Notes: generated by a model from the sequence alone, not told the origin. DNA of 64,000 bases from Nereocystis luetkeana (GCA_031213475.1 JARUPZ010000027.1:2045001-2109000); one strand, 5' to 3'; positions 45,204-54,715 are shown, numbered from the stretch's first letter. Numbers and translations: made by a program.

Positions 45204-45835
45204 TGCGAACCCGTCGTGTACAAACCTCGCCTAGACCTGGAAAACGTCAGCCGCGAATGGGCTGGATGCTCTGGATGTGGGATGCTGGGTGCAGCGGCCA
45301 CGCCTAGTTGCAACGCTTCGACCGCCCTCCCGAGCATTCCCAACCGAAAGAAGACTGCAGGCTGCGTACACCTTGACCCAGCCAGAATATCAAAACACAC
45401 CACTCTAGACCGAAATATAATGACCAGTTGTCCATTATTACGGGGGGCCATAGTTAACAGGACCAAATATTGTTAGTAAAAATGGTTAAACATACAGGTT
45501 TGTATGTATACCATAGGTCCTGTTAACTATGGTCCCCCGTAATAGTATGTTTTCCAAAGGGTCCTTACATTTCGGGACAGACAGAGTGGTAGATGACTTT
45601 AAACGCTAACCCTGACCCCGACCTCAACCTCGATCGTCTCGGGAAATTTCTCGGAATCAACATGTGAAACGACGAAAGTTACTATTGTGGACTACCGGTA
45701 TGTATCAACCATTTTGTCGCAGCTGGGGCAAGCCGAAAAAAAACACTACCGAACCGAAAACCCACCTGGTAGGTGGCCAGTGGAACCGTGAGACACATGA
45801 GGGCGCCGCCTATGGTGCGGGCGACGTCGAACTTG
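35919..45835 (-). CDS. TMEM184/LAZ1-type organic solute transporter alpha family protein (Solute_trans_a)
   Basis: Exons (5' to 3'): ~45835-45766, 43913-43795, 43222-43115, 42836-42722, 40362-40199, 39273-39189, 38089-37976, 36116-35919, then probably 34483-34347 and 33484-33265. All eight main exons join in phase with GT-AG sites. The order of motifs is that of the family: a first helix, the IVRI.FMVPTYS helix, RDCYEAYVIY, an FCCLEPWQMG loop, TKGYLWI..V...S, GKFLAIKTIVFFSWWQ and GIQDLLICLEMLVAA. About 324 residues are covered; relatives have roughly 400, with seven membrane helices and a cytosolic tail. Members are eukaryotic membrane proteins of poorly defined transport or trafficking roles (plant LAZ1 acts in vacuolar signalling and cell death; animal OSTalpha exports bile acids/steroids with OSTbeta). 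The first exon is not certain and no start codon is assigned. No frame-breaking mutation was seen. Confidence 0.9.
36625..36712. repeat. (CCGAA)n minisatellite, about 17 units
   Basis: Pentanucleotide repeat with a few CGAAT variants, inside an intron of the TMEM184-like gene. The minus-strand frame reading FGSVRFGSV is an artefact. Confidence 0.92.
37130..37770 (-). mobile_element. Poly(C)-ended retroposon-like element, full-length, with nested M1
   Basis: It aligns antiparallel with 9930-10445 from GGTTGGCG at 37770 to a ~20-base C-run (G-run on the plus strand at 37129-37148). It contains an M1 MITE at 37336-37440. It lies in the intron between the exons at 36116 and 37976. Confidence 0.8.
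37336..37440. mobile_element. M1 MITE nested in the poly(C) element
   Basis: Ends ATTACGGGGGGCCATAG and CTATGGTCCCCCGTA; it shares GTTAACAGGACCAAATATTG with the copy at 45436, so the two are close relatives. Confidence 0.9.
37976..38089 (-). CDS. TMEM184-like exon: loop before the last helix
   Basis: Acceptor TATGTCAG before GGCATT; donor GCGCAG|GTGGGA. It is 114 bp, 38 codons, phase 0 to 0. It encodes GIFIELLERRGHFANVEG and a hydrophilic loop ending EHVAQ that leads into the GIQD helix of the next exon, as in relatives. Confidence 0.82.
38262..38358. mobile_element. M2 MITE copy (TTAA target), well preserved
   Basis: TTAACCCTTTTAGAACCGCA at the left and the complementary end TTCTAAAGGGGTTAA at the right give a CCC...GGG element flanked by TTAA. 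It is nearly identical to 61710-61806. It lies in the intron between exons 38089 and 39189. Confidence 0.92.
39189..39273 (-). CDS. TMEM184-like exon: GKFL...SWWQ helix
   Basis: Acceptor GATGCAG before 39273; donor TGGCAG|GTAAAA. It is 85 bp: one base completes the Arg codon from the previous exon, then 28 codons. It encodes TYKELVHIHPMGKFLAIK and IVFFSWWQ, the family's Lys-Phe-Leu..Lys helix with aromatic end. It is too short to stand out as an open frame. Confidence 0.9.
39730..39855 (+). mobile_element. Poly(C)-ended repeat, 5'-truncated copy
   Basis: It runs from CTTGATGCAAGCACTGTC through ACGTGCTCCATCCCGGC and TACGGCCATGCATGG to GTACACCCCCGTCCCCC. Confidence 0.75.
40045..40103 (+). mobile_element. 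Poly(C)-ended repeat, very short copy
   Basis: CTCGAAAGGGATGCGTAGCC, then a degenerate middle and a ~16-base C-run. Only the last ~60 bp of the family remains. Confidence 0.5.
40199..40362 (-). CDS. TMEM184-like exon: YVLIR helix and GYLWI helix
   Basis: Acceptor CCCTCCAG before TACGTT; donor TTTTACCG|GTGGGT. It is 164 bp, phase 0 to 2. It encodes YVLIRLASTAVALGLQ, the conserved hydrophilic turn DFDPTKGYLWI and the helix SQSWALYVLVLFY. This is the most family-diagnostic exon together with 35919-36116. Confidence 0.92.
40506..40564. mobile_element. M2-related short fragment
   Basis: CCCTTTTAAAACTGCGATTCCG faces GCAGTTTTAAAAAGG. It resembles M2 ends with most of the core missing. Confidence 0.45.
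40628..40744. mobile_element. M1 MITE copy (TA target)
   Basis: Ends TTGCGGGGGACCATAG and CTATGG-type with compensating TCCTCCGCAA, so both ends share the same variant (GCGG/CCGC). TACCAGGTA sits in the core. Confidence 0.88.
40745..41690. other. Intron interval, no gene seen
   Basis: GTCGTC/CAACAA-rich low-complexity sequence with overlapping short frames on both strands; nothing recognisable. It is part of the intron between exons 40362 and 42722. Confidence 0.45.
41690..42145. repeat. Short repeats around CGCTATAATGCCGGTGATTTGG
   Basis: A 28-bp unit is duplicated at about 41750 and 41779, and a related block (CGCTTGGCACAGATGGGAT ... TATTGCCGGTGATTGG) recurs at 42040-42120, on the other side of the M1 MITE. 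Confidence 0.65.
41875..41990. mobile_element. M1 MITE copy (TA target)
   Basis: TATTACGGGGGACCATAG to CTATGGTCCCCCGTAATA, nearly perfect ends. TACCTGGTA is inserted in the core. Confidence 0.92.
42722..42836 (-). CDS. TMEM184-like exon: Cys-Cys-x-x-Pro-Trp loop
   Basis: Acceptor GAGAGCAG before CCGATT (or three bases earlier); donor TTTCAG|GTGAGG. One base completes the Ser codon of the previous exon. It encodes MPPVVGKHTPPFCC, EPWQMGREFLQRC and AGVFQ, matching the family loop that carries a pair of Cys and a Pro-Trp before the next helix. Confidence 0.9.
43115..43222 (-). CDS. TMEM184-like exon: RDCYEAYVIY helix
   Basis: Acceptor TACAATAG before 43222; donor CTAACAG|GTGCAC. It is 108 bp, phase 2 in and 2 out. 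It encodes SLFITTVRDCYEAYVIYC, with the invariant Arg-Asp/Glu-Cys-Tyr-Glu core, and FLHFLIGTLGDG. Confidence 0.92.
43240..43560. repeat. Degenerate ~30-bp tandem repeat
   Basis: Units of the form GGGGTCAGATGTGAAACACG with many changes. It is in the intron between exons 43222 and 43795. Confidence 0.65.
43795..43913 (-). CDS. TMEM184-like exon: second conserved helix
   Basis: Acceptor CATACAG before ATCGTT; donor CACTG|GTAAGT. It is 119 bp, phase 0 to 2. It encodes IVLHLSNFVEPRQQSQ and IVRIVFMVPTYSVTAF, the family's signature Gln-x-x-Ile-Val-Arg-Ile segment that starts helix two. Confidence 0.92.
43955..44490. repeat. TAAGGG-like minisatellite with higher-order units
   Basis: AAGGGT/AAGAGT hexamers (GGTAAGAGTAAGGGCAAG) fill the interval, split by two copies of a ~55-bp block (GGTGACGGTGGCATCCATCC ... 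GGAGAAAAG) at about 44120 and 44430. It is inside the first long intron. The 349-codon minus-strand frame across it is an artefact of the period. Confidence 0.85.
44547..44572. repeat. (CA)n microsatellite
   Basis: About 13 perfect CA units, followed by 400 bp of CCAACACC-rich low-complexity sequence to about 45000. Confidence 0.95.
45150..45205. repeat. CAG then CGG trinucleotide run
   Basis: About eight CAG units pass directly into about ten CGG units. Adjacent frames reading poly-Ser/poly-Gly or poly-Ala come from this run. Confidence 0.9.
45436..45544. mobile_element. M1 MITE copy (TA target)
   Basis: TATTACGGGGGGCCATAG to CTATGGTCCCCCGTAATA. It is a close sister of the copy at 37336. 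Confidence 0.92.
45766..45835 (-). CDS. TMEM184-like exon: first membrane helix (5' edge uncertain)
   Basis: The donor CTACCAG|GTGGGT at 45766 is firm and in phase with the next exon. The exon encodes KFDVARTIGGALMCL and TVPLATYQ, the family's first helix. I place the 5' edge after GAGCAG at 45836, but the frame is open further upstream (a hydrophobic YFLVIVYAYLFYLAG stretch), so the exon may extend to about 45915. An initiator Met was not identified. Confidence 0.7.
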
Positions 45836-46099
45836 CTGCTCACGTTAACCAGCGCGTGGTTGACTTTTATCCCGGCCAGGTAAAACAGATACGCATATAC
45901 AATAACCAGGAAATACCTGCCCGAACAAGCACAGGCGCGCGCAGCAGGAAGTGGCAGGTGTTTGGCGGGGAAGCGGAAGGAGAGGGACATGGAGCATGCT
46001 GTTACTATTGCTGTTGCTGTTGTTGTGGTGGTTGTCATTGTTGTCGTGGTTAATACTGTCGTGGTTGTGTTCGCTATTGTGATTGTGCTCGCTGTGCAC

Positions 46100-47835
46100 T
46101 GCTGAGAGCATGCCTACAAAACCAAGCAACAGGCACCCAACTTCTGAGGTTTTCGAGGGTCCCTTCTATGGGCCTTGCAGCGTTCTGTTAAAACGGCTAG
46201 GATACTTGCGCGGTACGAAGGCAACAGCTAGCTAGCTCCACCGAACCTACAAAGTACGTACGTGAGTGAGTCGGACGGGGACACGATCGAGATTTCACGT
46301 TCGCGCTCAATAAAGAGGACCAGGCATAAGACGGGTTTCGTATCCGCGTAAGGGCGAGAGCATGGCGGGGGGCGGATTTACGGAGAGGAGCGGGCGGAAA
46401 AGGCGATCACCCTCGTGGTCAATCTCGTACCTGGTATCCTGTTTTCTACAGGTAGCTCTAATCGAGCAGTGCTATGACAAAACGAAAGCGGCCTGCTTTC
46501 GCAGCAGCGATCGCATCGCCCATCATGTGCGAGGGGTGGATCACGGGTACGCACTACATACGGGCGTAATAACCTTCGTCGGACGGACGTCAGAAGAGAA
46601 AAAAGGCCATGAAAAGCGACAAACTACAGCGACGGCCACTGCAAGATGGGGGGGGGGGGGGGGGTACAGATTTCTGTCCGAGTTCCAATGCAAGGAGTCG
46701 TGCCGCACGAACCCCCCAGCGTGATTCTACCCGTGCTGCCCGGCGCTCACACTGTTCGAACCCGGTTGATGATACCCAAGTTACCATTTTTTCGGTCGCT
46801 ATCTTCTCGCCCAAAGGGGTGGTAGTTGTAACCCGTTCACAGTAGAACTGCATTCGTGCTTTTTGGGGGCCAACCACTTGGAACTTGGCTACAAAAAAAC
46901 CTATTAATAGTACTGAAGGGGGCGAGGGAATCCGTGGAGGTGTCCTCGAAAAAAAAAACCCCGAAAATCCAGCTTTTGCCCTAACACCCCTTAAAAAAAC
47001 GCCCGGGATTGGAGGGGTAGTCGTTAATAGCTGCCCACGGGGTGGGTTTGTCACAGCGGTTTGATTCACGCGCGAACGAAGGCGGATGCCATAGAAAGCT
47101 TACACCTTTAGCGATGGAGAGAAACGAAGGACTTGCGACAAGCCTCCTGCTACTCGCAGCTAGGCTAGTCGTGCTAGCTAGGCTAGTCGTGTTCAGCTAC
47201 CCGCGGAGGGGTGGGTGGGTGGAAGGCGGTGGGGACGAGGTATGGAAAGGTATAGTAGTGGTAGCGAATAGGACGGATTTCTCGAGTCTTGGGATTAATC
47301 GAGTAGTATTATTGGGGTACTGCCCGCGTGTTTCGTGCACCCTGCTGTTTGGGGGGGACTCAACTGGTGATTGCCTAACTACCATTACCACAGAACCGAT
47401 CGAACTTTCGAGTAAGGGAGGGAAACAGAGGGAGCACACCGGTACATATAATGCTGTTAATATTTGAACGCACCGCAACGCTTTAGGGCTGCCGAAGCCG
47501 TGCCTCGCGAATGCAGGCGAGAGCTGCCCCTCCCACGCTCACACGGAAAGGCAAGTGAAAGCAGCGAAACTACAAAAAAAAATGTGATAAACGACGTCAC
47601 GGAGCTCGACCAATCCATCGTCATAATAGCCAAACCCCAACACACTCAACGCACAACACATCAGTTGCCCAGCACACGTCCATTTGCCAGCAACGAACGA
47701 GCCGAGGCGTTCTACGATAGAGGCATCACATTTGGGGGGGGGGGGCGGAACCTTCTGAGCCACCACAGCATGCTTACACGGCGCCAGTTGAAGGAGGTGC
47801 AGTAACCCAGTTCGTGGGGATATATAATATATTAT
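46100..47835. other. Upstream of the TMEM184-like gene; no further gene seen
   Basis: This may hold the first exon and promoter of the minus-strand gene, but I find no TATA-like or start signal I trust. Contents are short G-runs (46646-46663, 47734-47743), a TGCTAGCTAGGCTAGTC duplication near 47160, and chance frames. Confidence 0.4.
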
Positions 47836-50207
47836 GCAAGGCGCTAAGCTCCGCGGGCGGCCTACGCCGCCGCCTACGCTCGCTCAGAAAGGAAAAATAA
47901 AAAACACCAAATTACTATATACAAAGCGGACAGAGGTCCGCGAATGAATATACTTTTTTCATGGTCGATCGTATAACAGTTGCAAACTGGCGACTTGATA
48001 ATGCCAAGAGTCCCGCCGCCATGCTTCAGGAGAAAACAGCTCGGACGCCATATACGCTTTTCGCTTCGCGGGCGGTTGCCGGACGTACGTGGCCCTCTAC
48101 GCTCGCTCACATGCCGTACGTACGTACATACCCGAGGTAGGGAAATCCTTTTCCTCTTTTGACATGCTTGATGTATGTACTGCTGTACGACACACAGCCT
48201 TTTCCTCTTTGACGTGGAAAGAGAAAGCACAGCACGGCACAGCAGCACCGCAAAAACACACGAGCAATGAAAATGAAACCGAAAAAATTGGAAAGAAAAA
48301 AAATCCCCGTCCCCTCATGAAATAATTTTCTGTCTACCGGAACACCTTGCGCCGGTCAAAAAAAAACAAAAACAAAAACAAAAACAAAACGTACAGCGGA
48401 ACTCCTCTCACAGCCTCGTACGCCGCCCGCCCCTCTCGCGACCACCTCGCCACCGATTCGGTTCGGGTAAAGCTTTCCTTACTCTCTGCCACAGTGAGCC
48501 CCGTCGCCCGCCTCGCGTTTAGCCCGGTGCTCACCGTGGCCGTCGTTCGCCAGGTCGACAATGTTGGTACTCAGACTTCGCAGCTCCCTCTTTCAAATTG
48601 AACGTGGTCTTAAATAAGCACCGCTTGAATATTATCTTGCAATTTCGAACGACCCTTATAGAATAGAACAACATACTTAGATCACAACCCCTGAGCGTGC
48701 TCGGTTGGTGCATCCCTGGCCTCTCAGAGCTCCCACTTCCAAACCGCCTCCTTTCATTACTTGCCGGACCTTTCCAGCAGTTCTTTGTTTTCTCGGTCAT
48801 TTCTTCCTTTTTTCTTCTTCCGTTTCGTGTGCGTGCGTGTTCTCCGAGCCCGGCATCGCGGGAGGACCCGGCACCGTCGCAGGTGTCAGCGGGTGCTGGC
48901 GGGTAGAGGGGGGGTTGCAAGGAGCGCGGTCGCCGCTTTCGTGCCTAGGCGTCGCGTGTGCCTCGAGACACGAGGGATGCATGAACGGGCTTTGTCTGGC
49001 TTCGATTTATGATTGTTGATAGAGTATGTACGAGTTATGAAGGTCGTTCGGGAGGGCAAGATAATATTCAAGCGGTGCTTATTTTTGCGACCACGCAAAG
49101 TTGAAAGAGGGAGGTGTGCAGTTTGAATACCAACGTTATCGAGCTGGCGAACGACGGCCACGGTGAGCACCGGGCTTCACGCGAGGCGGGCGACGGGGAT
49201 GATTGTGGCAGAGAGTGATAAAAGCTTTACCCGGACCGAATCGGTAGCGAGGTGGTCGCGAGAGGGGCGGGCGGCGTACGAGGCTGAGAGAGAAGCTCTT
49301 CTGTGCGATTTTTTTCTTTTCTTCTTTTCGACCGGGTGTATGGTGTTCCAATCAGGCAGAAAAATATTACACGAGAGGGGACGGGGATTTTTTTTCCTTT
49401 CCGAGTTTTCGGTTTCATTTCCATTGTTTTTGCTGCTGTGCCGTGCTGTGCTTTCGCTTTCTTCGTACATACAGTACAGACATAGAGCATATCGAAAGAA
49501 GAAAATAAGTACAGACAGTAGTACCCTACCTGGGGTATGTACGTACGTACGACATCCGCGACGCGAAGCGTATATGTGGCATCCAAGCTGACGTCGGAGC
49601 TGTTTTTTCCTGAAGCATGGTGGCGGGACTCTTGGCATTATCAAGTCGCCGGTTTGCAATTACGATCCTTGAAAAAACCAAAGTCTTGGCATTATCAAGT
49701 CGCCGGTTTGCAATTACGATCCTTGAAAAAACTAAAGTCAATCGTGGACCTCTGTTCGCTTCGCATAATTTGATCTACTTTTTTCCTTCCTGAGCGAGCG
49801 TAGCGGGCGGCGTAGGCCGTCCGTGGAGCGAAGCGCCTTGTATCTCGTACATACTCCATCCAAAGTCACGAATGGAGGCCAAATAGAGCCCGTTCATACA
49901 TACCTCGTGTCTCGAGGCACACGCAACGCCTAGGCACGAAAGTGGCGACAGCGCTCCTTGCAACCCCCCCTCTACCCGCTACCACCCGCTGACACCCGAG
50001 ACGGCGCCGGGCTCTTCCGCGGTGCCGTGCTCGGAGTACACGCACGCACACGAAACGAAAGAAGAATAAAAGAGGAAAGGACCGAGAAAACAAAGAATTG
50101 CTGGAAAGGTCCGGCAACTAATGAAAGGAGGCGGTTTGGAAGTGGGAGCTTCAAGAGGCCAGGGATGTACCAACCGAGCACGCTCAGGGGTTGTGATCTA
50201 AGTATGT
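47836..50207. repeat. Compound inverted structure A-B-A'-B'
   Basis: A (47836-48657) is repeated inverted as A' (49034-49843), and B (48665-49033) is repeated inverted as B' (49843-50207). Landmark pairs: CGGCCTACGCCGCC with GGCGGCGTAGGCCG; CTCACCGTGGCCGTCGTTCG with its complement; GCCTCGAGACACGAGG with its complement. Divergence is roughly 10-20%. A' has an internal 54-bp tandem duplication (49630-49737) that A lacks. Short frames conserved between arms show mainly amino-acid-changing differences, so I do not call genes. Confidence 0.75.
49630..49737. repeat. 54-bp tandem duplication within arm A'
   Basis: TCTTGGCATTATCAAGTCGC occurs at 49630 and 49684; the two units differ by one or two bases, so the duplication is recent. 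Confidence 0.9.
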
Positions 50208-50219
50208 AGTTCTATATAT

Positions 50220-51590
50220 AAATACAAGTATAAACTCGTTTGCTCTGGACGGTCGCCGTGAGGGCGTTTCGGCAGCCTTTGGCAAACCTGTCAACCATGA
50301 TTCGCGAGAGCTTTGAACTGCTCGCGAGTAGACCGTTTATATATTTTTATATTTCATATATACGCACCTAAGGATCAAAGGTGGGCGCCCCAAGCATCCC
50401 AAGCACCAGTCGTATTCATATGTCTGTCCCCGTTGAGCGCCGCAAGATACCATGGAGGGACAAAGGAGCCTCAGAAAAAATACGGTGAACCTCTATCGTA
50501 GAACGCCTCAGCCACCACACATGATTTCCCCACCAAATTTAAACACATACCCCAGCGAAAACCCGACGTGCTCCGCCCCGGCGTTTGTACGGGTGCGAGG
50601 GTCTATGGTCATACGACTACGGCCATGCATGATATGAGTACAGCCCCCACACACACCTCCCGCCCCGCCCCGCCCAACCCCTCAGTTCCAGATGACGACG
50701 GCGAGGCAAGCGTCCTACACGGCCTGTATGCATGCATATATGCTCACCATGCGAGAACCTTGCCCCCCTCGCCGAGCCCATCCGCTACCCCTCTCGTGGT
50801 TTTCCTAAGTTCCAAGGGGGCGTGCACGCGGTGGGTCGGCTGCAGCACCGTTCCTGGCGGCAAGCCGTTGCCCTGGCGATTGTGCGGCGTTCCTTGGCTC
50901 TGGAAACCCCAAAAGAGGGGGGTGAGGGGGGGGCGGGGAGGGGGGGGTGAGAGGGAGCGCAAACCTTGGGGAGTCTAGCGCTGGAAAGGTTTTATATCGT
51001 AATGGGCATGTTTGGAGGGTCGACCGAAGGCCACCATTGGGATCACAATGTGGCTACGAGTGTGCGACATGCTGATAACAATACGAGTGGAAAGTTGATC
51101 TTCATCATATTGTCGGTGTACACGAAAAGAGCGCTGGCGTAAACCCGCCAGTGTCCACCCTACTACTATTAATATGTACCAGGCACACTACTACCACACT
51201 GCTGCTACTGCTACCGTACTACCTGCTACTTCCTATCAACATCATGCCATTCTGCCGGCGTACTTACACTACTGTAGTATCTACCAGGGTATAGACTACT
51301 ACGACGTACGTGGTAGTTGTATACCAGGTATACCTCGTATATAATATAGACTACTGAAATACTAAACCTGTTATGGCATTATGTGTTGTCAGTTGTCAGC
51401 AAGCAGAGCTACGGCATTTCAGGTCTGTCGTCTGGTTGCCGGTTGGAACAACGCAACTGCCGCGTCGGTGCTTTTTATGTTCTTCACGGAAGCAGCATCG
51501 GCAGCACATCAGGTACTGACTGTACTGCTGTGTCAACATCTACTGTACATGAAAAACACAGGCCTTGAAAAATCTACCGTGATACCAGTA
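50220..51590. other. Repeat-bearing interval, no gene
   Basis: It contains one truncated poly(C) copy (50560-50690) and TACCAGGTA/CTGCTACTG-rich sequence. No exon was recognised. Confidence 0.45.
50560..50690 (+). mobile_element. Poly(C)-ended repeat, 5'-truncated copy
   Basis: GAAAACCCGACGTGCTCCGC through CATACGACTACGGCC to a C-rich end (AGCCCCCACACACACCTCCC). The tail is impure. Confidence 0.7.
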
Positions 51591-51599
51591 TCATACCCG

Positions 51600-51735
51600 G
51601 TATATCGTTCGCATCGCACCCAGCACTAGCCTGGATAATATTTCTGACATATACTATGCTATAGCAGTACATGAGGATATCATATATCGTTTGCATCGCG
51701 CCCGGCACTTGCCTGGAATATGATATTGACATATA
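51600..51735. repeat. Short tandem duplication, ~85 bp
   Basis: ATATCGTTCGCATCGCACCC and ATATCGTTTGCATCGCGCCC start two diverged units, each followed by GCCTGGA and GACATATA. Confidence 0.75.
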
Positions 51736-51739
51736 TACA

Positions 51740-52944
51740 TACATACAACTACGAATTCTACAGCAGTACATACATGCTACTGCAACACGAGATGGGAGAT
51801 ACTATTAATATGCATAAACGCGACAGTCAGGATGGGCATGGGGCACCAATGTTACCCTTCTTCAAAAACAACAAAAAAGGCTTACAACAGCGGTTCTGAC
51901 GCACCAGGTATATGCTGTACGCAGTAGTTGAACCCAACCCACACCCACGTTTATGGTACAAACAACTTGGAACTATTAAGAGTGCGCGCTTCTTTGTGCT
52001 AAAGGGTTGCGGGTTAAGGCCGCGGGTCGGAAGAGGTCTTATCAAATTTCGACGTGTTCCAAACAAGGGAACTTCCTTCGATTTTATCCTGAGAATGGAA
52101 GCACAGGTTTCCAAAATAAAATACTTCTGGTGATACTGTATTTCCGCACACGTACTACCTGGTATATCATATGATAGGGTTCATAAAAACCACGTATCCC
52201 TTTCTGACGTTGCTTACAGGCCACCATTTCAGCGACATCAAGTGGCATCAAAACACGTACATATATATATTTGTACATATTCGGACTGTTTCCTGGTTGT
52301 CCTTTCTGACCCCTCACAGCAGTAGTCTAATCTGTTGTATGACCGCACCAGCCAGGAAATCTCTCGGTTCCTTTCTCTTCAGGAGCTGCAGGTCTCTCGA
52401 ACGGTGATTGGGCATCACGAGACATTTCGAATGTTGATTCCGGATTTCTGGCAAGAAAAAACATAAAAACCCCTACCACCACACATCAAAATGGCGTTCG
52501 GATAACTTCTGTGTGAGGACGACCGCCGATTTCAGCGTTTTTCTCACGCGCCACATAGACAACCGTACATGGTGATGCTCGGTTTCCTGGACTTCGGTAG
52601 CCGTTTTCGCTCCACGACAAACCAAACCAACCCGTCCGTGGTCATATGTATGACACGCTGCCCGGCTGTCCGGAGGTATAAGGGCCGTTTGATACTCATA
52701 TTATTATCCAAACGATCCTTATGTTTTCCGGACATAGTGGAGGTCGTTTTCAAAGAGTTTTTGTTTTGTGTTTTATCCGTCTCCGTCTTCTTGCTATTGC
52801 TGCGCACTGACCCCGAGCTTTCCGACAAGTCTACCGGTACTTCGGAAGGTTGGTCGTTAAAAAGACTACCAGGGAATTAAATAGGGGATAAAGCCTGCAC
52901 ATTTTCTAAATTAAGCCACGATTGGATATCAACATATCAACATA
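51740..52944. other. No gene recognised
   Basis: The frames here are short and have no splice-bounded coding signal. A plus-strand frame at 52569-52880 (103 codons) has a hydrophobic stretch but no family resemblance. Confidence 0.4.
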
Positions 52945-53298
52945 ATTTTTTTTTTTTTTTTTTCTCATCCCATTCATTATCTTCGCACATCTTCTTCTCT
53001 CTCTCCTTCCAACTCGTAACTCAGATCCGGGGTCACATAGCAGGCTCTTCTCCCCCCTTCCCGCTACGGTACGTGCCTTCATTTTTATCGCCAGAAGATT
53101 TCAGCCTTTTCTTCCCTCGTCGACTCGCATCGAATTGTGCCTACCCACGCTGCAAGGCGCTCTCAACAATTGAATCCTTTTTTTTTTTTTTTTTTTTTTT
53201 GCAAATAAAGTCAAAGTCCGACCCACCTGGGGCTCGAACCCAGGACTCAAACAAGTAGAATTCGAGGTTAACCACTTGAACCACCGGGGCGACCGGCT
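52945..53298 (-). mobile_element. tRNA-derived SINE, copy 2
   Basis: On the minus strand it starts AGCCGGTCGCCCCGGTGG, has A-box GTGGTTCAAGTGGTTAAC and B-box GGGTTCGAGCCCC, then TTTGACTTTATTTGC and an internal A-run, a body ~90% identical to 28868-29238, and a terminal A-run of about 20. A/B boxes, the 3' A-tail and the second copy make this a firm SINE call. Confidence 0.85.
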
Positions 53299-53299
53299 A

Positions 53300-54359
53300 A
53301 AATGAAAGGTATCGACGGAGCAACGCCACCACGGCCCCTTTCAAGCGGTGTATTTTACTCTTTCCTAAGATTTCGAGAAAAAAACAACAGGAAACGGGTG
53401 ATATGTTGCGATCGGTTGGCACATACCACGGCTGCCATCTCACTCATGCCTCATGAAATATTTACGACATGTACGAGATTCTTTTCAACTGAGTTGGGGC
53501 CGCCGCAGTCTGTCAGAAAACAGTAAACACGACGATACGTCTTCTTGCCATAACCAAGGATGAGCCAATTCTAAAATCTTCGAAAAAATTGAGGAGCGGG
53601 GATCGGGGTGAAATAACCCAGTCTACAACCTAAACAAAAGGCAAAAAATAGGGGATGGCGGAACAAATTCCGACCCGACTATGCCAGACGAGTGATCATT
53701 AGGCGAAATATCGTATCATGTGCTGCAGAACCACGAACCAGATACCAGCCAGTACTCATGCCAAGTTACTGTTTGCTGCTGCTTGTAATGTAGTCCTTCA
53801 CGTAAACAAAGCCCACGCGCCATTGAACCGCATATAGCTAGTATCCCGCCTCCGCAGGGTTTCTAAATAAATATGTTGGAGACAGCGGGTTGTCACTGAA
53901 ACGCGTACTGCATTACTCGTTAGTCTCCAACCAGTTACGTCCAAGTGTACGTGATGAGAGCACCTCGACACCTCAACTTTGTACGAGTAGCAGACCTGGT
54001 GTGGTGTACCGGTACAGACAGCAGCAGTATGATTTCCACCAGCACGACCCACCTACAAATCATACAAAAAATAAAATAACGGGGTGGATACAGACTCCAT
54101 GGGTACTGCTGTACCTGGTATCTACGAGGTACCTGGTAGGTACAGCACAACTCTGTGTACCGAAATATCGCACGAGCTGCCGCGCCAGTCATCGTCCGTC
54201 TGCTTACACTCGTAGCTTTGGGTTGCCGATTGCCGATGCCGCTGCTGTGCACGGTATTGTTGCAAGTCTACAGCAGTAGTAGCGCACCGGTATCAGGATC
54301 AACAACGCTCATACAACAAACAATGAGCGCAATATGTTAATGTAAAACTTGTAAGCCAC
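53300..54359. other. No gene recognised
   Basis: Chance frames only; two TACCTGGTA motifs lie 18 bp apart near 54113 and 54131. Confidence 0.4.
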
Positions 54360-54715
54360 GACGACTCATGCTGCTTATAGGATAGGAAGGACATCGCACT
54401 ACTGTTGTTGTATGTACTGCTGGTATCAACAACTGTTCAGTGCTGCACTGCTGCTCTTTCCGCAGGTCGACGAGAATGGTGTCGTCGTGATCACTACGCC
54501 TGCCTCCCAGTTTGGCGAGCCACCAACGCCTGCCAGATATAGCAACACGGGCTCATGCTGCTTGTAGAAGGACATACTCGTACTGCTGTTGTATATAAAA
54601 ATGCACTGCTGGTATTAACAGTGCTGCAGCTCTTGTCCGCAGGTCGGCGAGGATGATGTCGTCGTGAGCACTATGCCTGCCTCCCAGTTTCGGCGAGCCG
54701 CCAACACCCGTCAAA
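54360..54715. repeat. Tandem duplication, ~180 bp
   Basis: Both units run CTCATGCTGCTT, GGACAT, ACTGCTG, CCGCAGGTCG, GTCGTCGTGA, GCCTGCCTCCCAGTTT. Each has an exon-like segment after CCGCAG (VVVITTPASQF and VVVSTMPASQF), but one unit has an indel after it and most differences change amino acids, so coding is doubtful. Confidence 0.75.

Noticed and set aside
44578..45476. Two overlapping plus-strand frames over 200 codons (Thr/His/Gln-rich)
   Set aside because: They are low-complexity CCAACACC sequence plus CAG/CGG runs, inside an intron of the minus-strand gene, with no splice signals.
48334..49591. Matching short frames in the arms of the A-B-A'-B' structure (EGRAAYEA)
   Set aside because: Differences between the two arms mostly change amino acids and stops differ, so there is no sign of selection on a protein.
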